DNA of 43,489 nucleotides from an uncultured Clostridia bacterium (GCA_944377165.1 CALWEJ010000001.1:1-43489); one strand, 5' to 3'; counted from the stretch's first letter, positions 24,592-33,714 are shown. Numbers and translations: made by a program. Notes: a model not told the origin generated them from the letters alone.

Positions 24592-25311
24592 ATGAACATC
24601 GAAAAATTGAAATTGGACCCACGTATGCCTAAACACATTGCCTTTATCATCGATGGAAATGGCAGATGGGCTAAGCATAGAGGACAGGCGCGAAGTGTCG
24701 GTCATAAAGTAGGCGCGGATAATGTAAAAAAACAAATAGAGTTGGTTCGTGAGTTAGGGATTAAAAATTTATCTCTATATTGTTTTTCAAGTGAAAATTG
24801 GAAAAGACCAAAGAAAGAAACTGATTATCTAATGACATTGTTTGACCAAATGATTGACGAATACAGAGATAAATATATAAAGGAAAACGTCAAAATCATA
24901 TTTTCAGGCGATTTTAACGATGAACGCATACCTGCCATTGTGCGCGAAAAAGCTAAAAAACTTATGTCAGATACTGCAGACAAAACTGATTTTATTCTAA
25001 ATCTTTGTATTAATTACGGCGGTAGGCAAGAGATTTTAAAGGCAGTGAATGAGCTAATAAATGAGAACGTGAAAATTGTAGATGATAAGTTGTTTGAAAA
25101 GCATTTATATACAGCCGATATGCTTCCTCTTGATTTAGTCATACGAACTTCAGGCGAACAACGTTCAAGTAATTTTATGCCGTGGCAGACCACATATAGC
25201 GAATGGATTTATCCGAAAAAATGTTGGCCAGCATATTCAAAAAATGACCTTATTAAATCACTAAAAGCTTATATGAAACGTAATCGTCGATTTGGAGAGA
25301 TAAAGGAATAA
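24592..25311 (+). CDS. uppS: Undecaprenyl diphosphate synthase
   Basis: Cis-prenyltransferase making the C55 lipid carrier for cell wall and glycan precursors. The 239 residues contain H-I-A-F-I-I-D-G-N-G-R-W-A (catalytic Asp about 21), C-F-S-S-E-N-W-x-R-P and R-T-S-G-E-Q-R-S-S-N-F-M-P-W-Q with Y-S-E-W. Coupled to frr and cdsA. Confidence 0.97.
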   Translation: MNIEKLKLDPRMPKHIAFIIDGNGRWAKHRGQARSVGHKVGADNVKKQIELVRELGIKNLSLYCFSSENWKRPKKETDYLMTLFDQMIDEYRDKYIKENVKIIFSGDFNDERIPAIVREKAKKLMSDTADKTDFILNLCINYGGRQEILKAVNELINENVKIVDDKLFEKHLYTADMLPLDLVIRTSGEQRSSNFMPWQTTYSEWIYPKKCWPAYSKNDLIKSLKAYMKRNRRFGEIKE

Positions 25312-25312
25312 T

Positions 25313-26212
25313 ATGAAGAAAAGAGTATTGACAAGTATTATTATTGTATTAATAGTCGCTGCCGTAATAGCTTGCAAATTTTTGCCATATTCTATAGGCG
25401 ATTATATATTTGATATATTTTTATTAATATTAGCGATAATTGCTGGTATTGAAATGTGTAATATTTTTGCTTGCTCAAATAAAACATTAAATAAATTTAT
25501 GGCTAGTATGTATTCAATATTCAATTATGTAATTTTATTATTTTCTTTGCGCGCGATTGAATATTACCTTCTGCCAATAATTGAATTATGTGCTCTTATT
25601 GTTTATTATTTAATAGCGTTAATTGTAGAAAGTTCGCGAAATAAAAATTATACATTTAAGGAAAAATCAAATTCTGCGCTTAATACTATGCTCGCTTGCA
25701 TATACCCGGGATTTATACTTTGCTTGTTGCTTATGATAAATCATTCAGATATTTATGCAGGAATACAATATTTCTCAGTACCATTCATTATAATTATCTT
25801 TGCAATAACTTGGCTTACAGACACTTTTGCATTCTTAATTGGGAGCTTGATAAAAGGTCCAAAATTAGCACCATCAATTAGTCCTAATAAAACTATAAGT
25901 GGAGCGATTGGAGGACTTTTAGGTGGAATAATAGGCGCAATGCTGACTTACGTTTTAGTTTATTTTACACCAGTATTTCAAGGGATTTTATCAAATTTCA
26001 ACCTAACTTGGTGGATGTTCTTAATTGTCGGTATTGTCACTTCAGTTTTTGCACAAATGGGTGACCTTTTCGAAAGTAAATTAAAACGTATAGCTGGAAT
26101 CAAAGATAGCGGAAACATAATACCCGGTCACGGTGGAATGTTGGATAGAATTGACGCGATGATTTTCGCTACATTCATAATATATATTTTTACCTTAGGA
26201 ATAATTGCATAA
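25313..26212 (+). CDS. cdsA: Phosphatidate cytidylyltransferase
   Basis: Integral membrane enzyme making CDP-diacylglycerol from phosphatidic acid and CTP. The 299 residues have about eight hydrophobic segments and the C-terminal signature K-R-I-A-G-I-K-D-S-G-N-I-I-P-G-H-G-G-M-L-D-R-I-D. One base after uppS. The dxr gene often found between cdsA and rseP is absent. Confidence 0.95.
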   Translation: MKKRVLTSIIIVLIVAAVIACKFLPYSIGDYIFDIFLLILAIIAGIEMCNIFACSNKTLNKFMASMYSIFNYVILLFSLRAIEYYLLPIIELCALIVYYLIALIVESSRNKNYTFKEKSNSALNTMLACIYPGFILCLLLMINHSDIYAGIQYFSVPFIIIIFAITWLTDTFAFLIGSLIKGPKLAPSISPNKTISGAIGGLLGGIIGAMLTYVLVYFTPVFQGILSNFNLTWWMFLIVGIVTSVFAQMGDLFESKLKRIAGIKDSGNIIPGHGGMLDRIDAMIFATFIIYIFTLGIIA

Positions 26213-26236
26213 CATTAAGATTATAATTAAATAAAT

Positions 26237-27403
26237 ATGTCTAATCTATTAAGTATTTCAACAGTTTTTACTTATATTGGCTATATTATTATAGCCATTA
26301 TTGTTTTATTATTAATGGTTTTAATTCACGAACTAGGTCATTATACTGCAGGCAAAATATTGAAATTCAAAATAAATGAATTTAGTGTTGGATTCGGACC
26401 AAAAATTTTACAGAAAAAGAAAAAAGACGGAGAATTAATATCGTTGCGCGCGTTTCCACTTGGAGGTTATTGCGCCTTTGAAGGAGAAAATGAGGACGGC
26501 AGTGAATCAAAAGACGCGTTTAACAATCAAAAACCGTGGAAACGATTAATTGTACTATTTTGCGGAGCATTCTTTAACTTCCTTAGCGCAATAATATTTT
26601 CTTTTATCTTACTTGTTTCTAATGGTTATGACCTTGTCAGTGTGAATTCAGTTAATAGTTCATCAATTAATTATGGGTATCTCGAGACAGGTGATGTTAT
26701 TTTAGGTATTGACGGAGATAAAATTGATTTCTTGTCCGATAAATATATATCAAATCTCATTACACTAGAGATAGAAGGTAATTATCCTAAATTAAATGAT
26801 AACGATATTATTAGTTATGAATTTACATCAGATGACGGAAAAGTGTATCGAATGGTTAAACGTGAAATAAATTATGATATACGTAGAGATGGAAAGGAAA
26901 TTGTACAAGCTGGCTATATCAATGTAATATATGACGAAAAAGGGACGTACGCAGGTTGGTCTTTGCTTTCCACTGAATCGGATAATGGCGAATTCGGCAT
27001 AGGCACATACAAATACACCTTTTTTGAAGCATTAAAAGAGTCAGTACCATTTACTTGCAAATGGGCGGTTAAAGTACTAAAGATTTTTGGACAATTAATT
27101 AGAGGTAAGCTATCAATAACCGCATTGGGCGGACCTGTCACGACAATTAATATGATAGCTAGCTATACACAGCAAAGTTTAAATTATTTGCTTTTGCTAT
27201 TACCATTAATAGCAGTCAATTTAGCAGTATTTAATCTTTTGCCTATTCCTGCATTAGACGGTTGTCAAATGCTTTTCGTCCTAATTGAATGGATTAGGAA
27301 AAAACCGATTAATAGAAAAGTTATTAATGCGGTAAATACAGTTGGATTGTTTGCATTATTAGGATTTGTTTTGATTGTAGATTTGATTCAATTTATTATT
27401 TAA
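26237..27403 (+). CDS. rseP: Site-2 membrane metalloprotease RseP/RasP
   Basis: Zinc intramembrane protease that cuts anti-sigma factors and signal-peptide remnants. The 388 residues have H-E-L-G-H in the first membrane segment (about 30-34), a PDZ domain with G-Y-L-E-T-G-D-V-I-L-G-I (about 148-159), and N-L-L-P-I-P-A-L-D-G near the C-terminus, where Asp is the third ligand. No Shine-Dalgarno is visible; TATAAT at 26222 lies 9 bases before the ATG but no good -35 pairs with it. In Firmicutes it cleaves RsiW or FtsL, not identified here. Confidence 0.95.
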   Translation: MSNLLSISTVFTYIGYIIIAIIVLLLMVLIHELGHYTAGKILKFKINEFSVGFGPKILQKKKKDGELISLRAFPLGGYCAFEGENEDGSESKDAFNNQKPWKRLIVLFCGAFFNFLSAIIFSFILLVSNGYDLVSVNSVNSSSINYGYLETGDVILGIDGDKIDFLSDKYISNLITLEIEGNYPKLNDNDIISYEFTSDDGKVYRMVKREINYDIRRDGKEIVQAGYINVIYDEKGTYAGWSLLSTESDNGEFGIGTYKYTFFEALKESVPFTCKWAVKVLKIFGQLIRGKLSITALGGPVTTINMIASYTQQSLNYLLLLLPLIAVNLAVFNLLPIPALDGCQMLFVLIEWIRKKPINRKVINAVNTVGLFALLGFVLIVDLIQFII

Positions 27404-27435
27404 ATGTCGCAACTTGACAGTTGTGGCATTTTTTT
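27402..27435 (+). terminator. Terminator of rseP whose loop is a -35 box
   Basis: Twelve-pair stem (27402-27413 with 27420-27431, two G-U pairs) whose six-base loop is exactly TTGACA (27414-27419), followed by T residues to 27435. It overlaps the rseP stop codon. Confidence 0.8.
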
Positions 27436-27442
27436 GTATAAT
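27414..27442 (+). promoter_or_regulatory. Consensus promoter built on the rseP terminator; near-leaderless
   Basis: TTGACA (27414-27419), 17-base spacer formed by the terminator's 3' arm and T run, TATAAT (27437-27442): a perfect consensus. The ATG of the PolC-like gene is 8 bases after the -10 box, with no Shine-Dalgarno. Confidence 0.85.
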
Positions 27443-27449
27443 AACAGTT

Positions 27450-28970
27450 ATGCAAGACGCATTAGAGAAATTAGATAATTTATTTGTTGGTTTAAAATTT
27501 AAAGATGCAGTATATACGGAAAAAAATAATACCTGTACTGTAAATTTTTTGTATAACCCTGACCACTTTAAACCTACTGATGAAAATAAGTCAAATATTT
27601 TAAAAAATTTGACAGATTTAATTGGAAATATGGTTAATTATTCAATAACTTTCACTTGCTGTCCGCTAGATAAACGAGCTATCGCTAACTATACTTATAC
27701 AACGATTATTAATAATTTTCCTGCCATATCTCGAAATTTTGCATTTGATGATATATCTGTTGATATTGACAAATTAAATGTTATTCTTCATTTAAAGTTA
27801 GCTGAAAGTGTTTACGAATATGCAAGTGGATTGAATAGGGAAAAACTAATTGCAGAAAAATTAAAAGAAAGTTTTTTAGCAGATTTTACAGTAATTTTCG
27901 AAAAGAAATCTGAACTGCAGCAAAATAAAAGTTATATCAAAGATAATATTGAGTTAAATTATAGCATTAAACAGGCACAAGATAAAACGATTTATACTTT
28001 AACCGAGATAACTAATATTATTGGGAAAAATGATTATGCTGTAGCAAGTGACTTCGCACAATTTAAAACACCAGTTGAAAATGTTGTAATATGCGGTGAC
28101 GTAGTTAACATTTCTCGCGCGCAATATAAAAAAACGACTACTCGAAATGGAGTTCAAACTGAAATCGAACATACCTATTATAAATTTACACTTCGTTTGA
28201 ATGACAAATATCTTCATTCCGTAATATTCCCAAAGCAAGCGGACGAAGCTAAGGGTGATTTAATAACAGAAGGAATGAAAGTATGCTGTTTAGGTTCATT
28301 TAGACTTAGAAATGATAGATTAGGATTCACCGCATCATCAATAGCTAGATGCGAATACAAACGCGAAGATATTAAGTCATCTTTCAAGCAAGTTAATGAA
28401 AATTATCATACGGTTTTCCCTAAGCCATATGTTGATTACGAGCAGGCAGGGCTATTTGATGACGAAGAAAAACATTTTCCGGGGACATATGTAGTATTTG
28501 ACCTAGAAACTACAGGACTAGAATCTACGCGTGATGAAATTATTGAAATTGGCGCGTGTAAGGTAGAGAATGGACGCATAACTGAAATATTTTCAACTTT
28601 CGTTAATCCTAAAAAACATATATCGAAGGAAATTACAGATTTAACTGGCATAAATGACGATATGGTTAAAGATGCACCAACAATAAATTATGTACTACCT
28701 GATTTCTATAAATTTTGTTATGGAGCTTCGTTAGTGGCACATAATATAGCATTTGATATATCTTTTATTTATAGTGCTGCAAAGAAATTATCATATAATT
28801 TTGACAATCAATTAATAGATACCTTAGAGATGTCAAGGAATAAACTCCCTGGATTAAAGAACTATAAATTAGGTACAGTCGTAGAACGACTCAACATAGT
28901 ATTAGATCACGCACATAGAGCGGTGAATGACGCAACGGCCACAGCAAAAGTTTTTATAAAATTAATGTAA
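27450..28970 (+). CDS. PolC-like protein: N-terminal, OB and 3'-5' exonuclease domains only
   Basis: It occupies the place of polC (between rseP and rimP) but is 506 residues instead of about 1,430. By eye: PolC N-terminal domain (1-200), OB fold (about 208-305), a 40-residue linker, then a DnaQ-type exonuclease (346-506) with V-V-F-D-L-E-T-T-G-L (Asp351, Glu353), L-V-A-H-N-I-A-F-D (Asp436) and H-R-A-V-N-D-A-T-A-T (His489, Asp494). All DEDDh residues are present, so it should be active. The PHP part that normally precedes and follows the exonuclease, and the polymerase, are absent, and the stop is followed within 10 bases by the rimP promoter, so no broken remainder exists. It may proofread for a DnaE polymerase. 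ATG at 27450 is chosen because an upstream TTG is the -35 box. Confidence 0.88.
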   Translation: MQDALEKLDNLFVGLKFKDAVYTEKNNTCTVNFLYNPDHFKPTDENKSNILKNLTDLIGNMVNYSITFTCCPLDKRAIANYTYTTIINNFPAISRNFAFDDISVDIDKLNVILHLKLAESVYEYASGLNREKLIAEKLKESFLADFTVIFEKKSELQQNKSYIKDNIELNYSIKQAQDKTIYTLTEITNIIGKNDYAVASDFAQFKTPVENVVICGDVVNISRAQYKKTTTRNGVQTEIEHTYYKFTLRLNDKYLHSVIFPKQADEAKGDLITEGMKVCCLGSFRLRNDRLGFTASSIARCEYKREDIKSSFKQVNENYHTVFPKPYVDYEQAGLFDDEEKHFPGTYVVFDLETTGLESTRDEIIEIGACKVENGRITEIFSTFVNPKKHISKEITDLTGINDDMVKDAPTINYVLPDFYKFCYGASLVAHNIAFDISFIYSAAKKLSYNFDNQLIDTLEMSRNKLPGLKNYKLGTVVERLNIVLDHAHRAVNDATATAKVFIKLM

Positions 28971-28976
28971 AAACTA

Positions 28977-29005
28977 TTGATTAATAAAAATTTATGTGGT
29001 ATAAT
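28977..29005 (+). promoter_or_regulatory. Promoter of the rimP-nusA-infB operon
   Basis: TTGATT (28977-28982), 17-base spacer, TATAAT (29000-29005). Confidence 0.82.
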
Positions 29006-29016
29006 AAAATAAAGAG

Positions 29017-29039
29017 TAGGAGTGGCGGTGCCACTCCTA
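29017..29039 (+). promoter_or_regulatory. Perfect 10-bp hairpin in the rimP leader
   Basis: TAGGAGTGGC (29017-29026), loop GGT, GCCACTCCTA (29030-29039). No T run, so not a simple terminator. One arm holds an SD-like AGGAG, the other its complement CTCCT, which could also pair with the true ribosome site (29051-29055). Confidence 0.7.
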
Positions 29040-29059
29040 ACTTAGTTTTAAGGAGAGTT

Positions 29060-29512
29060 ATGAAAGTAGCAGATTTAGTATTTGAAGGCATTAAGCCATT
29101 ATTCACTGACGAAATTAAGTTGGTAGAAGTTGAATATGTAAAACGTTCAGATGGTATGCATTTGATAGTTTACATTGATAAAGATGGAGGAGTTGACATT
29201 AACGATTGTGTTAAAGTTAATCAATTAATTGATGAAAAACTTGAAGAGTTAAATCCGACAGATGACGCACCATATATGTTGGACATCTCAAGTTATGGAC
29301 TTGATAAACCTTTAAAATTTGATTGGCAATTCAACAAGTATAAGGGTAAGAAAGTGAATGTGAAATTGTACCGCAATATTGACGGTAGAAAAGAGTTCGT
29401 TGCGACACTTCTAGACCATAATGAGAAGATGTCACAATTTAATATTGACGATGAAAATATTACTATAAATGCTACAGATATTGCATATATTACACCATAT
29501 GTAGAGATATAA
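29060..29512 (+). CDS. rimP: Ribosome maturation factor RimP
   Basis: Needed for 30S maturation. The 150 residues include L-V-E-V-E-Y-V, L-I-V-Y-I-D-K-D-G-G-V-D-I-N-D-C, and L-D-I-S-S-Y-G-L-D-K-P-L, the family's S-P-G-L-D-R-P-L block in a changed form. ATG at 29060 follows AAGGAG; a 22-codon extension to 28994 overlaps the promoter and is rejected. Directly precedes nusA. Confidence 0.93.
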   Translation: MKVADLVFEGIKPLFTDEIKLVEVEYVKRSDGMHLIVYIDKDGGVDINDCVKVNQLIDEKLEELNPTDDAPYMLDISSYGLDKPLKFDWQFNKYKGKKVNVKLYRNIDGRKEFVATLLDHNEKMSQFNIDDENITINATDIAYITPYVEI

Positions 29513-29522
29513 GGAGTTATAA

Positions 29523-30650
29523 ATGATTAATAAAGATTTTTTTGAAGCATTGAAAGATTTAGAAGCCGAGAAAGGAATTAATGAAGAAGTGTTTATCCAA
29601 GCATTGGAACAAGCTTTAACTGCTGCATATAAGAAAAATTATGGTATGGCTAAAAATGCGCAAGTTAAGTTAAATCCAGAGAAAAACACTATTAAGATAT
29701 ATTCATATCGTACAGTCGTTGACCAAGTGGAAGATGAAGAAAAAGAAATCAGCCTAGAAGAAGCTAGACAAATAAAGCATTCGTACAAAATCGGCGACCA
29801 AGTTATGCAGGAAGAGACAACAAAAGATTTTAACCGTATTGCTGTTCAAACTGCTAAGCAAGTTATCACTCAAAAGATTAAAGAGATAGAAAAACAATCT
29901 GTTTATAAAGATATTGCTGAAAAGGAAGGTAAATTAATTGTTGCTAATGTTAAGCGCTTAGATTTGGATAACGTCTATCTAGAGATAGGTGGTACAACCC
30001 TAGAAGGACTATTAACAAAGCGCGATATGTTGCCTACTGACCACTTTAAGCCGGGCGATATAGTGAAAGTATATGTTAGACACATACGTGATGACTTCCG
30101 CGGAACAGTTGTTCAAGTTTCAAGGACACACGCAAATTTCGTTAAACTTCTATTAGAAATGGAAATCCCAGAACTTAATAACGGAGAAGTGAACATTGTG
30201 AACATCGTTCGTGAAGCAGGTTTAAGGACAAAAGTTGCTGTTTCTACTAATGTTGCTAACTTAGACCCTGTTGGCGCGTGCATAGGTAATAAAGGTTCAC
30301 GTATTAATAACGTAATTAATGAATTAAACGGCGAAAAAATTGATATAATCAATTATAGCGAGAACCCTGCAGAATATATCGTTTCAGCGCTCAGTCCAGC
30401 TGAAGTTAGTGAAATCACTGTTGATACAGCTGCCGGAATAGCTAATGTGCTTGTGCCAGAAAATAAATTATCTTTAGCAATCGGTAAGGGTGGACATAAT
30501 GTTCGCTTAGCTGCAAAACTTACAGGATATAAAATTGATGTAAAGCCTGCTACTCAAAAACAAAATGAAAATAAATCAAACGACGTAGTTTCAACTTCAA
30601 GCGCTAACATAATTTTAGATGACGACTTCTTTAACGATATTGATGAGTAG
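29523..30650 (+). CDS. nusA: Transcription factor NusA
   Basis: RNA polymerase-bound factor for pausing, termination and antitermination. The 375 residues show the N-terminal domain (1-125), S1 domain (about 135-200), KH1 with G-A-C-I-G-N-K-G-S-R-I and KH2 with L-A-I-G-K-G-G-H-N-V-R-L-A. Length fits the Firmicutes form without the C-terminal acidic repeats of E. coli. GGAG precedes the ATG. Confidence 0.97.
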   Translation: MINKDFFEALKDLEAEKGINEEVFIQALEQALTAAYKKNYGMAKNAQVKLNPEKNTIKIYSYRTVVDQVEDEEKEISLEEARQIKHSYKIGDQVMQEETTKDFNRIAVQTAKQVITQKIKEIEKQSVYKDIAEKEGKLIVANVKRLDLDNVYLEIGGTTLEGLLTKRDMLPTDHFKPGDIVKVYVRHIRDDFRGTVVQVSRTHANFVKLLLEMEIPELNNGEVNIVNIVREAGLRTKVAVSTNVANLDPVGACIGNKGSRINNVINELNGEKIDIINYSENPAEYIVSALSPAEVSEITVDTAAGIANVLVPENKLSLAIGKGGHNVRLAAKLTGYKIDVKPATQKQNENKSNDVVSTSSANIILDDDFFNDIDE

Positions 30651-30656
30651 GTGGTT

Positions 30657-30911
30657 ATGCCTAAACAAGAAAGAAGATGTGTCGCCTGCAGACAGGTCGG
30701 AAATCAAAATGATTTAATCAGAATTGCAAAGATTGACGGAGAATTTGTATTAGACAAATTGCACAAATTAGGCGGTCGTGGGGCATATATTTGCAATAAC
30801 TCTAATTGCTTAAATCTAGTTATAAAAAAGCACTTACTAAATAAAGCATTTAAAACTAATGTAAATTCTTCCATTTATGAGGAATTAATATCATATGAAC
30901 AAAATAATTAG
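30657..30911 (+). CDS. ylxR: YlxR/RnpM RNA-binding protein
   Basis: An 84-residue protein of the YlxR family (DUF448), recently tied to RNase P modulation. The start M-P-K-Q-E-R-R-C-V-A-C-R-Q and G-R-G-A-Y-I-C are diagnostic. ATG at 30657 is preferred over the GTG at 30651, because family members begin close to this residue. It overlaps ylxQ by 17 bases. Confidence 0.92.
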   Translation: MPKQERRCVACRQVGNQNDLIRIAKIDGEFVLDKLHKLGGRGAYICNNSNCLNLVIKKHLLNKAFKTNVNSSIYEELISYEQNN

Positions 30912-31191
30912 TTATATAGGTTTTGCAAAGAAATCTAGGGCGCTAATCACAGGACAAACATCAATAAAACGTGCGCGTCAACACATAAATATTATATTAG
31001 TGTGCAATACTGCAAGCGATAATTTAAAAAATCTTGCTAAAAATGTTGCCGTAAAGAATAATTGTCCGTACATTATCACTAAACCTTTATTAGAAGACCT
31101 AACAAAGATTAAAGATGTGAAAATAATCGCTATACTTGACGAAAATTTAGCAAATGGAATAATAAACGAGAGAGAATCAATAGAAATTTAA
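30895..31191 (+). CDS. ylxQ: YlxQ, L7Ae/L30e-type RNA-binding protein
   Basis: A 98-residue single-domain protein with the L7Ae fold: I-G-F-A-K-K-S-R-A-L-I-T-G, I-I-L-V-C-N-T-A-S-D, I-I-A-I-L-D-E-N-L-A. K-turn binding is expected from the family, though bacterial YlxQ targets are not well defined. Found in its usual place before infB. No separate strong ribosome site; coupling with ylxR is likely. Confidence 0.88.
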   Translation: MNKIISYIGFAKKSRALITGQTSIKRARQHINIILVCNTASDNLKNLAKNVAVKNNCPYIITKPLLEDLTKIKDVKIIAILDENLANGIINERESIEI

Positions 31192-31218
31192 CTTAAATGA
31201 AATCTAAAGGAGAGAATA

Positions 31219-33714
31219 TTGGCTAACGAAAATATAAAAAATCAAGAGTTTAATAGAGCTATTAAGCAATTAACATTAATGGTTAAAGATAAAACCTTTA
31301 TGTCGCTTGCTGAAAAGTTTTATTATCTTAAAAATGAGATGTCAACCTTAACACGTTCATTGAAAGAGAAAGAAACTAATCTACTAAAAGTTAAGGCTCA
31401 GACAAAGATAGAACAAGAGAAAGAGATTAAGAAGGAAGAAATTCCTCCTGTTGTTTCTGCGCCAAATCCTCCTAGTAAACCAACTATTAAGCAAGAAGAA
31501 AAGCAGGTAAAACCTAGTTCTAGTTTGCCTAACAAAAATCAACAATATAATAATCAGAGCAATCAAAATAGGCAGGGATATAATCAGCCGTATTCACAGC
31601 GTAAGCCTTTCAATAACAATAGACCTAATTATCAAAATCAAAATGGGCAAAGACCTAATAACTTTAGAAACAATTCTAATAATCCAAATTATAGACCTAA
31701 TCCTAATGGGCAAAAGCCTCCATTTAATAAAGATAGAAAACAACCTGCTATAAATTATGCACAGCCTATAATCACAGCCACACCTAATAAAAACAATTTT
31801 AAGAAGCAAGAGGTTGAACATAGGGAAGAGAAACGTTCATACACTAAACGTGATTTATTAAAACGCGGTATGATTGTTGATGACTCAGAAGAAAGAAATT
31901 TAAATAGAAAAGTTAAGAAAAAGAAAGAAGTAGTAGAGCAAGTTGTTGAACGCCCACAAGGCCCAATTACAATCACTACTGACAACATAACTATTAAATT
32001 GTTAAGCGAAGCAAGTGGTCGTCCTGTAAGCGAGATTATAAAGAAATTTATGCAACTCGGTATGATGGTGACAATTAACTCTGTTGTTGATTTCGAAACA
32101 GCACAGTTAGTATTCAGTGATATGAACATAGAACTTATCCAAAAATTAGATAAGACAAGCGAAGAGAAGCTTAAAGATGTGCAGAAAACTATACGTTCAT
32201 ACAATGAAACAGAGGCAGTCACACGTCCACCAATTGTCACAGTTATGGGTCACGTTGACCACGGTAAAACAAGTTTGCTAGATTATATTAGAAAGACAAA
32301 AGTCACTTTAGGTGAAGCAGGTGGTATCACACAAGCAATAGGTGCATACAGAGTTAATCTAAATAATAGATATATAACATTTATCGATACTCCGGGGCAC
32401 GAAGCATTTACCGCTATGCGTGCAAGAGGAGCTTCTGTCACAGATATAGCTATCTTAATTGTCGCAGCAGATGACGGAGTAATGCCTCAAACTATTGAAG
32501 CAATTAATCATATTAAGTCAGCCGGTATTCCTATGATTGTCGCAATAAACAAAATGGATAAACCTCAGGCCGACCCAGATAGAATAATGCAACAGCTAGC
32601 AGAACATAATGTTTTGCCAGAAGCTTGGGGCGGAGATGCTATAGTATGTAAAATATCCGCACATACAGGCGAAGGCATTGACAAATTATTAGAAACAATT
32701 TTGTTAGTCGCTGATATGCAAGATTTAAAAGCTAACCCTAACGTCCCAGCTATGGGTACAATACTAGAGTCCCGTTTGGATAAAGGTAGAGGTCCAGTTG
32801 CTTCATTAATAGTTTTGGACGGTTCATTAAAGATAGGAGATACAATCGTCTCAGGGACGAGTCTATGTAAAGTAAAGGCAATGATTGATGAGAATAATAA
32901 GCAAGTTAAAGTTGCTACACCTTCAATGCCTGTGACTGTATTAGGATTTAACGAAGTGCCTTCAGCAGGCGAATCATTCACCGTCGTAGATGAAAAATTG
33001 TCTAAACAAATAGTCGAAGACAGGAAAAATAAGATTAAAGAAGATTTAATTAAAAATAGTGGCGGTAATACACTTGAAGATTTACTTCAAAAGACTAGCG
33101 AAAAAGATGTCAAAATTCTTAATATCATTCTTAAAGCAGATGTCACTGGTTCATTGGAAGCAATTCGCTCGTCAGTAATGAAACTGGTTAATGACGAAGT
33201 TAAGATAAATATTTTACACAGCGGTGTAGGTGCAGTAAGCGAAAGTGATTTGATATTAGCTAAAGCTTCTAATGCTATGGTTGTCGCATTTAATATCGGT
33301 CAAGATAGTAAAGTAAAAACAATAGCAGAAAGAATGAAAATCAATATTCATTCATATAAGATTATTTATGAATTATTAGACGATATTGAACGCGTAATTA
33401 AAGGTATGAAAGAGCCTAAATATGAAGAAATGTATTTAGGTAAAGCGGAAGTTATGGCAGTATTTAAATTATCTAATGCTGGTATTGTCGCAGGTTCATT
33501 TGTTCGAGATGGTAAAATCGTTCGTGGAGAACACGCACGTATTCACCGCGGAGATGAAATAGTCGCTGATACAATAGTCCGTTCATTAAAAATTGTTAAA
33601 GATGACGCTAAGGAAGTCGGAAAAGATAGAGAATGTGGTATTAAAACTGACTTCGATACTGTTCAAGTTGGCGACATAATTGAGTGCTACACTCTTAAAA
33701 GGATAGATGAATAA
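31219..33714 (+). CDS. infB: Translation initiation factor IF-2
   Basis: GTPase that brings initiator tRNA to the 30S and drives subunit joining. The 831 residues start at TTG (31219) after AAGGAGA; the next residues are A-N-E-N-I. A disordered segment at about 100-175 is rich in Asn, Gln, Pro and Arg. The G domain has G-H-V-D-H-G-K-T-S (about 345-353), D-T-P-G-H-E-A-F and N-K-M-D, followed by the EF-Tu-like and C-terminal domains. The stop overlaps the rbfA ATG. Confidence 0.97.
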   Translation: MANENIKNQEFNRAIKQLTLMVKDKTFMSLAEKFYYLKNEMSTLTRSLKEKETNLLKVKAQTKIEQEKEIKKEEIPPVVSAPNPPSKPTIKQEEKQVKPSSSLPNKNQQYNNQSNQNRQGYNQPYSQRKPFNNNRPNYQNQNGQRPNNFRNNSNNPNYRPNPNGQKPPFNKDRKQPAINYAQPIITATPNKNNFKKQEVEHREEKRSYTKRDLLKRGMIVDDSEERNLNRKVKKKKEVVEQVVERPQGPITITTDNITIKLLSEASGRPVSEIIKKFMQLGMMVTINSVVDFETAQLVFSDMNIELIQKLDKTSEEKLKDVQKTIRSYNETEAVTRPPIVTVMGHVDHGKTSLLDYIRKTKVTLGEAGGITQAIGAYRVNLNNRYITFIDTPGHEAFTAMRARGASVTDIAILIVAADDGVMPQTIEAINHIKSAGIPMIVAINKMDKPQADPDRIMQQLAEHNVLPEAWGGDAIVCKISAHTGEGIDKLLETILLVADMQDLKANPNVPAMGTILESRLDKGRGPVASLIVLDGSLKIGDTIVSGTSLCKVKAMIDENNKQVKVATPSMPVTVLGFNEVPSAGESFTVVDEKLSKQIVEDRKNKIKEDLIKNSGGNTLEDLLQKTSEKDVKILNIILKADVTGSLEAIRSSVMKLVNDEVKINILHSGVGAVSESDLILAKASNAMVVAFNIGQDSKVKTIAERMKINIHSYKIIYELLDDIERVIKGMKEPKYEEMYLGKAEVMAVFKLSNAGIVAGSFVRDGKIVRGEHARIHRGDEIVADTIVRSLKIVKDDAKEVGKDRECGIKTDFDTVQVGDIIECYTLKRIDE

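Noticed and set aside
27414..27449. PolC-like gene starting at TTG 27414
   Set aside because: The extension covers the terminator loop and promoter; ATG 27450 matches the PolC-like start.
29017..29045. rimP leader hairpin as a terminator
   Set aside because: The stem is not followed by a T run (next bases are ACTTAGTTTTAAG) and a gene follows at once.
28971..29060. Frameshift or stop splitting a full-length polC
   Set aside because: The rimP promoter, leader hairpin and gene follow within 10 bases of the stop, and no PHP or polymerase sequence is present in any frame.
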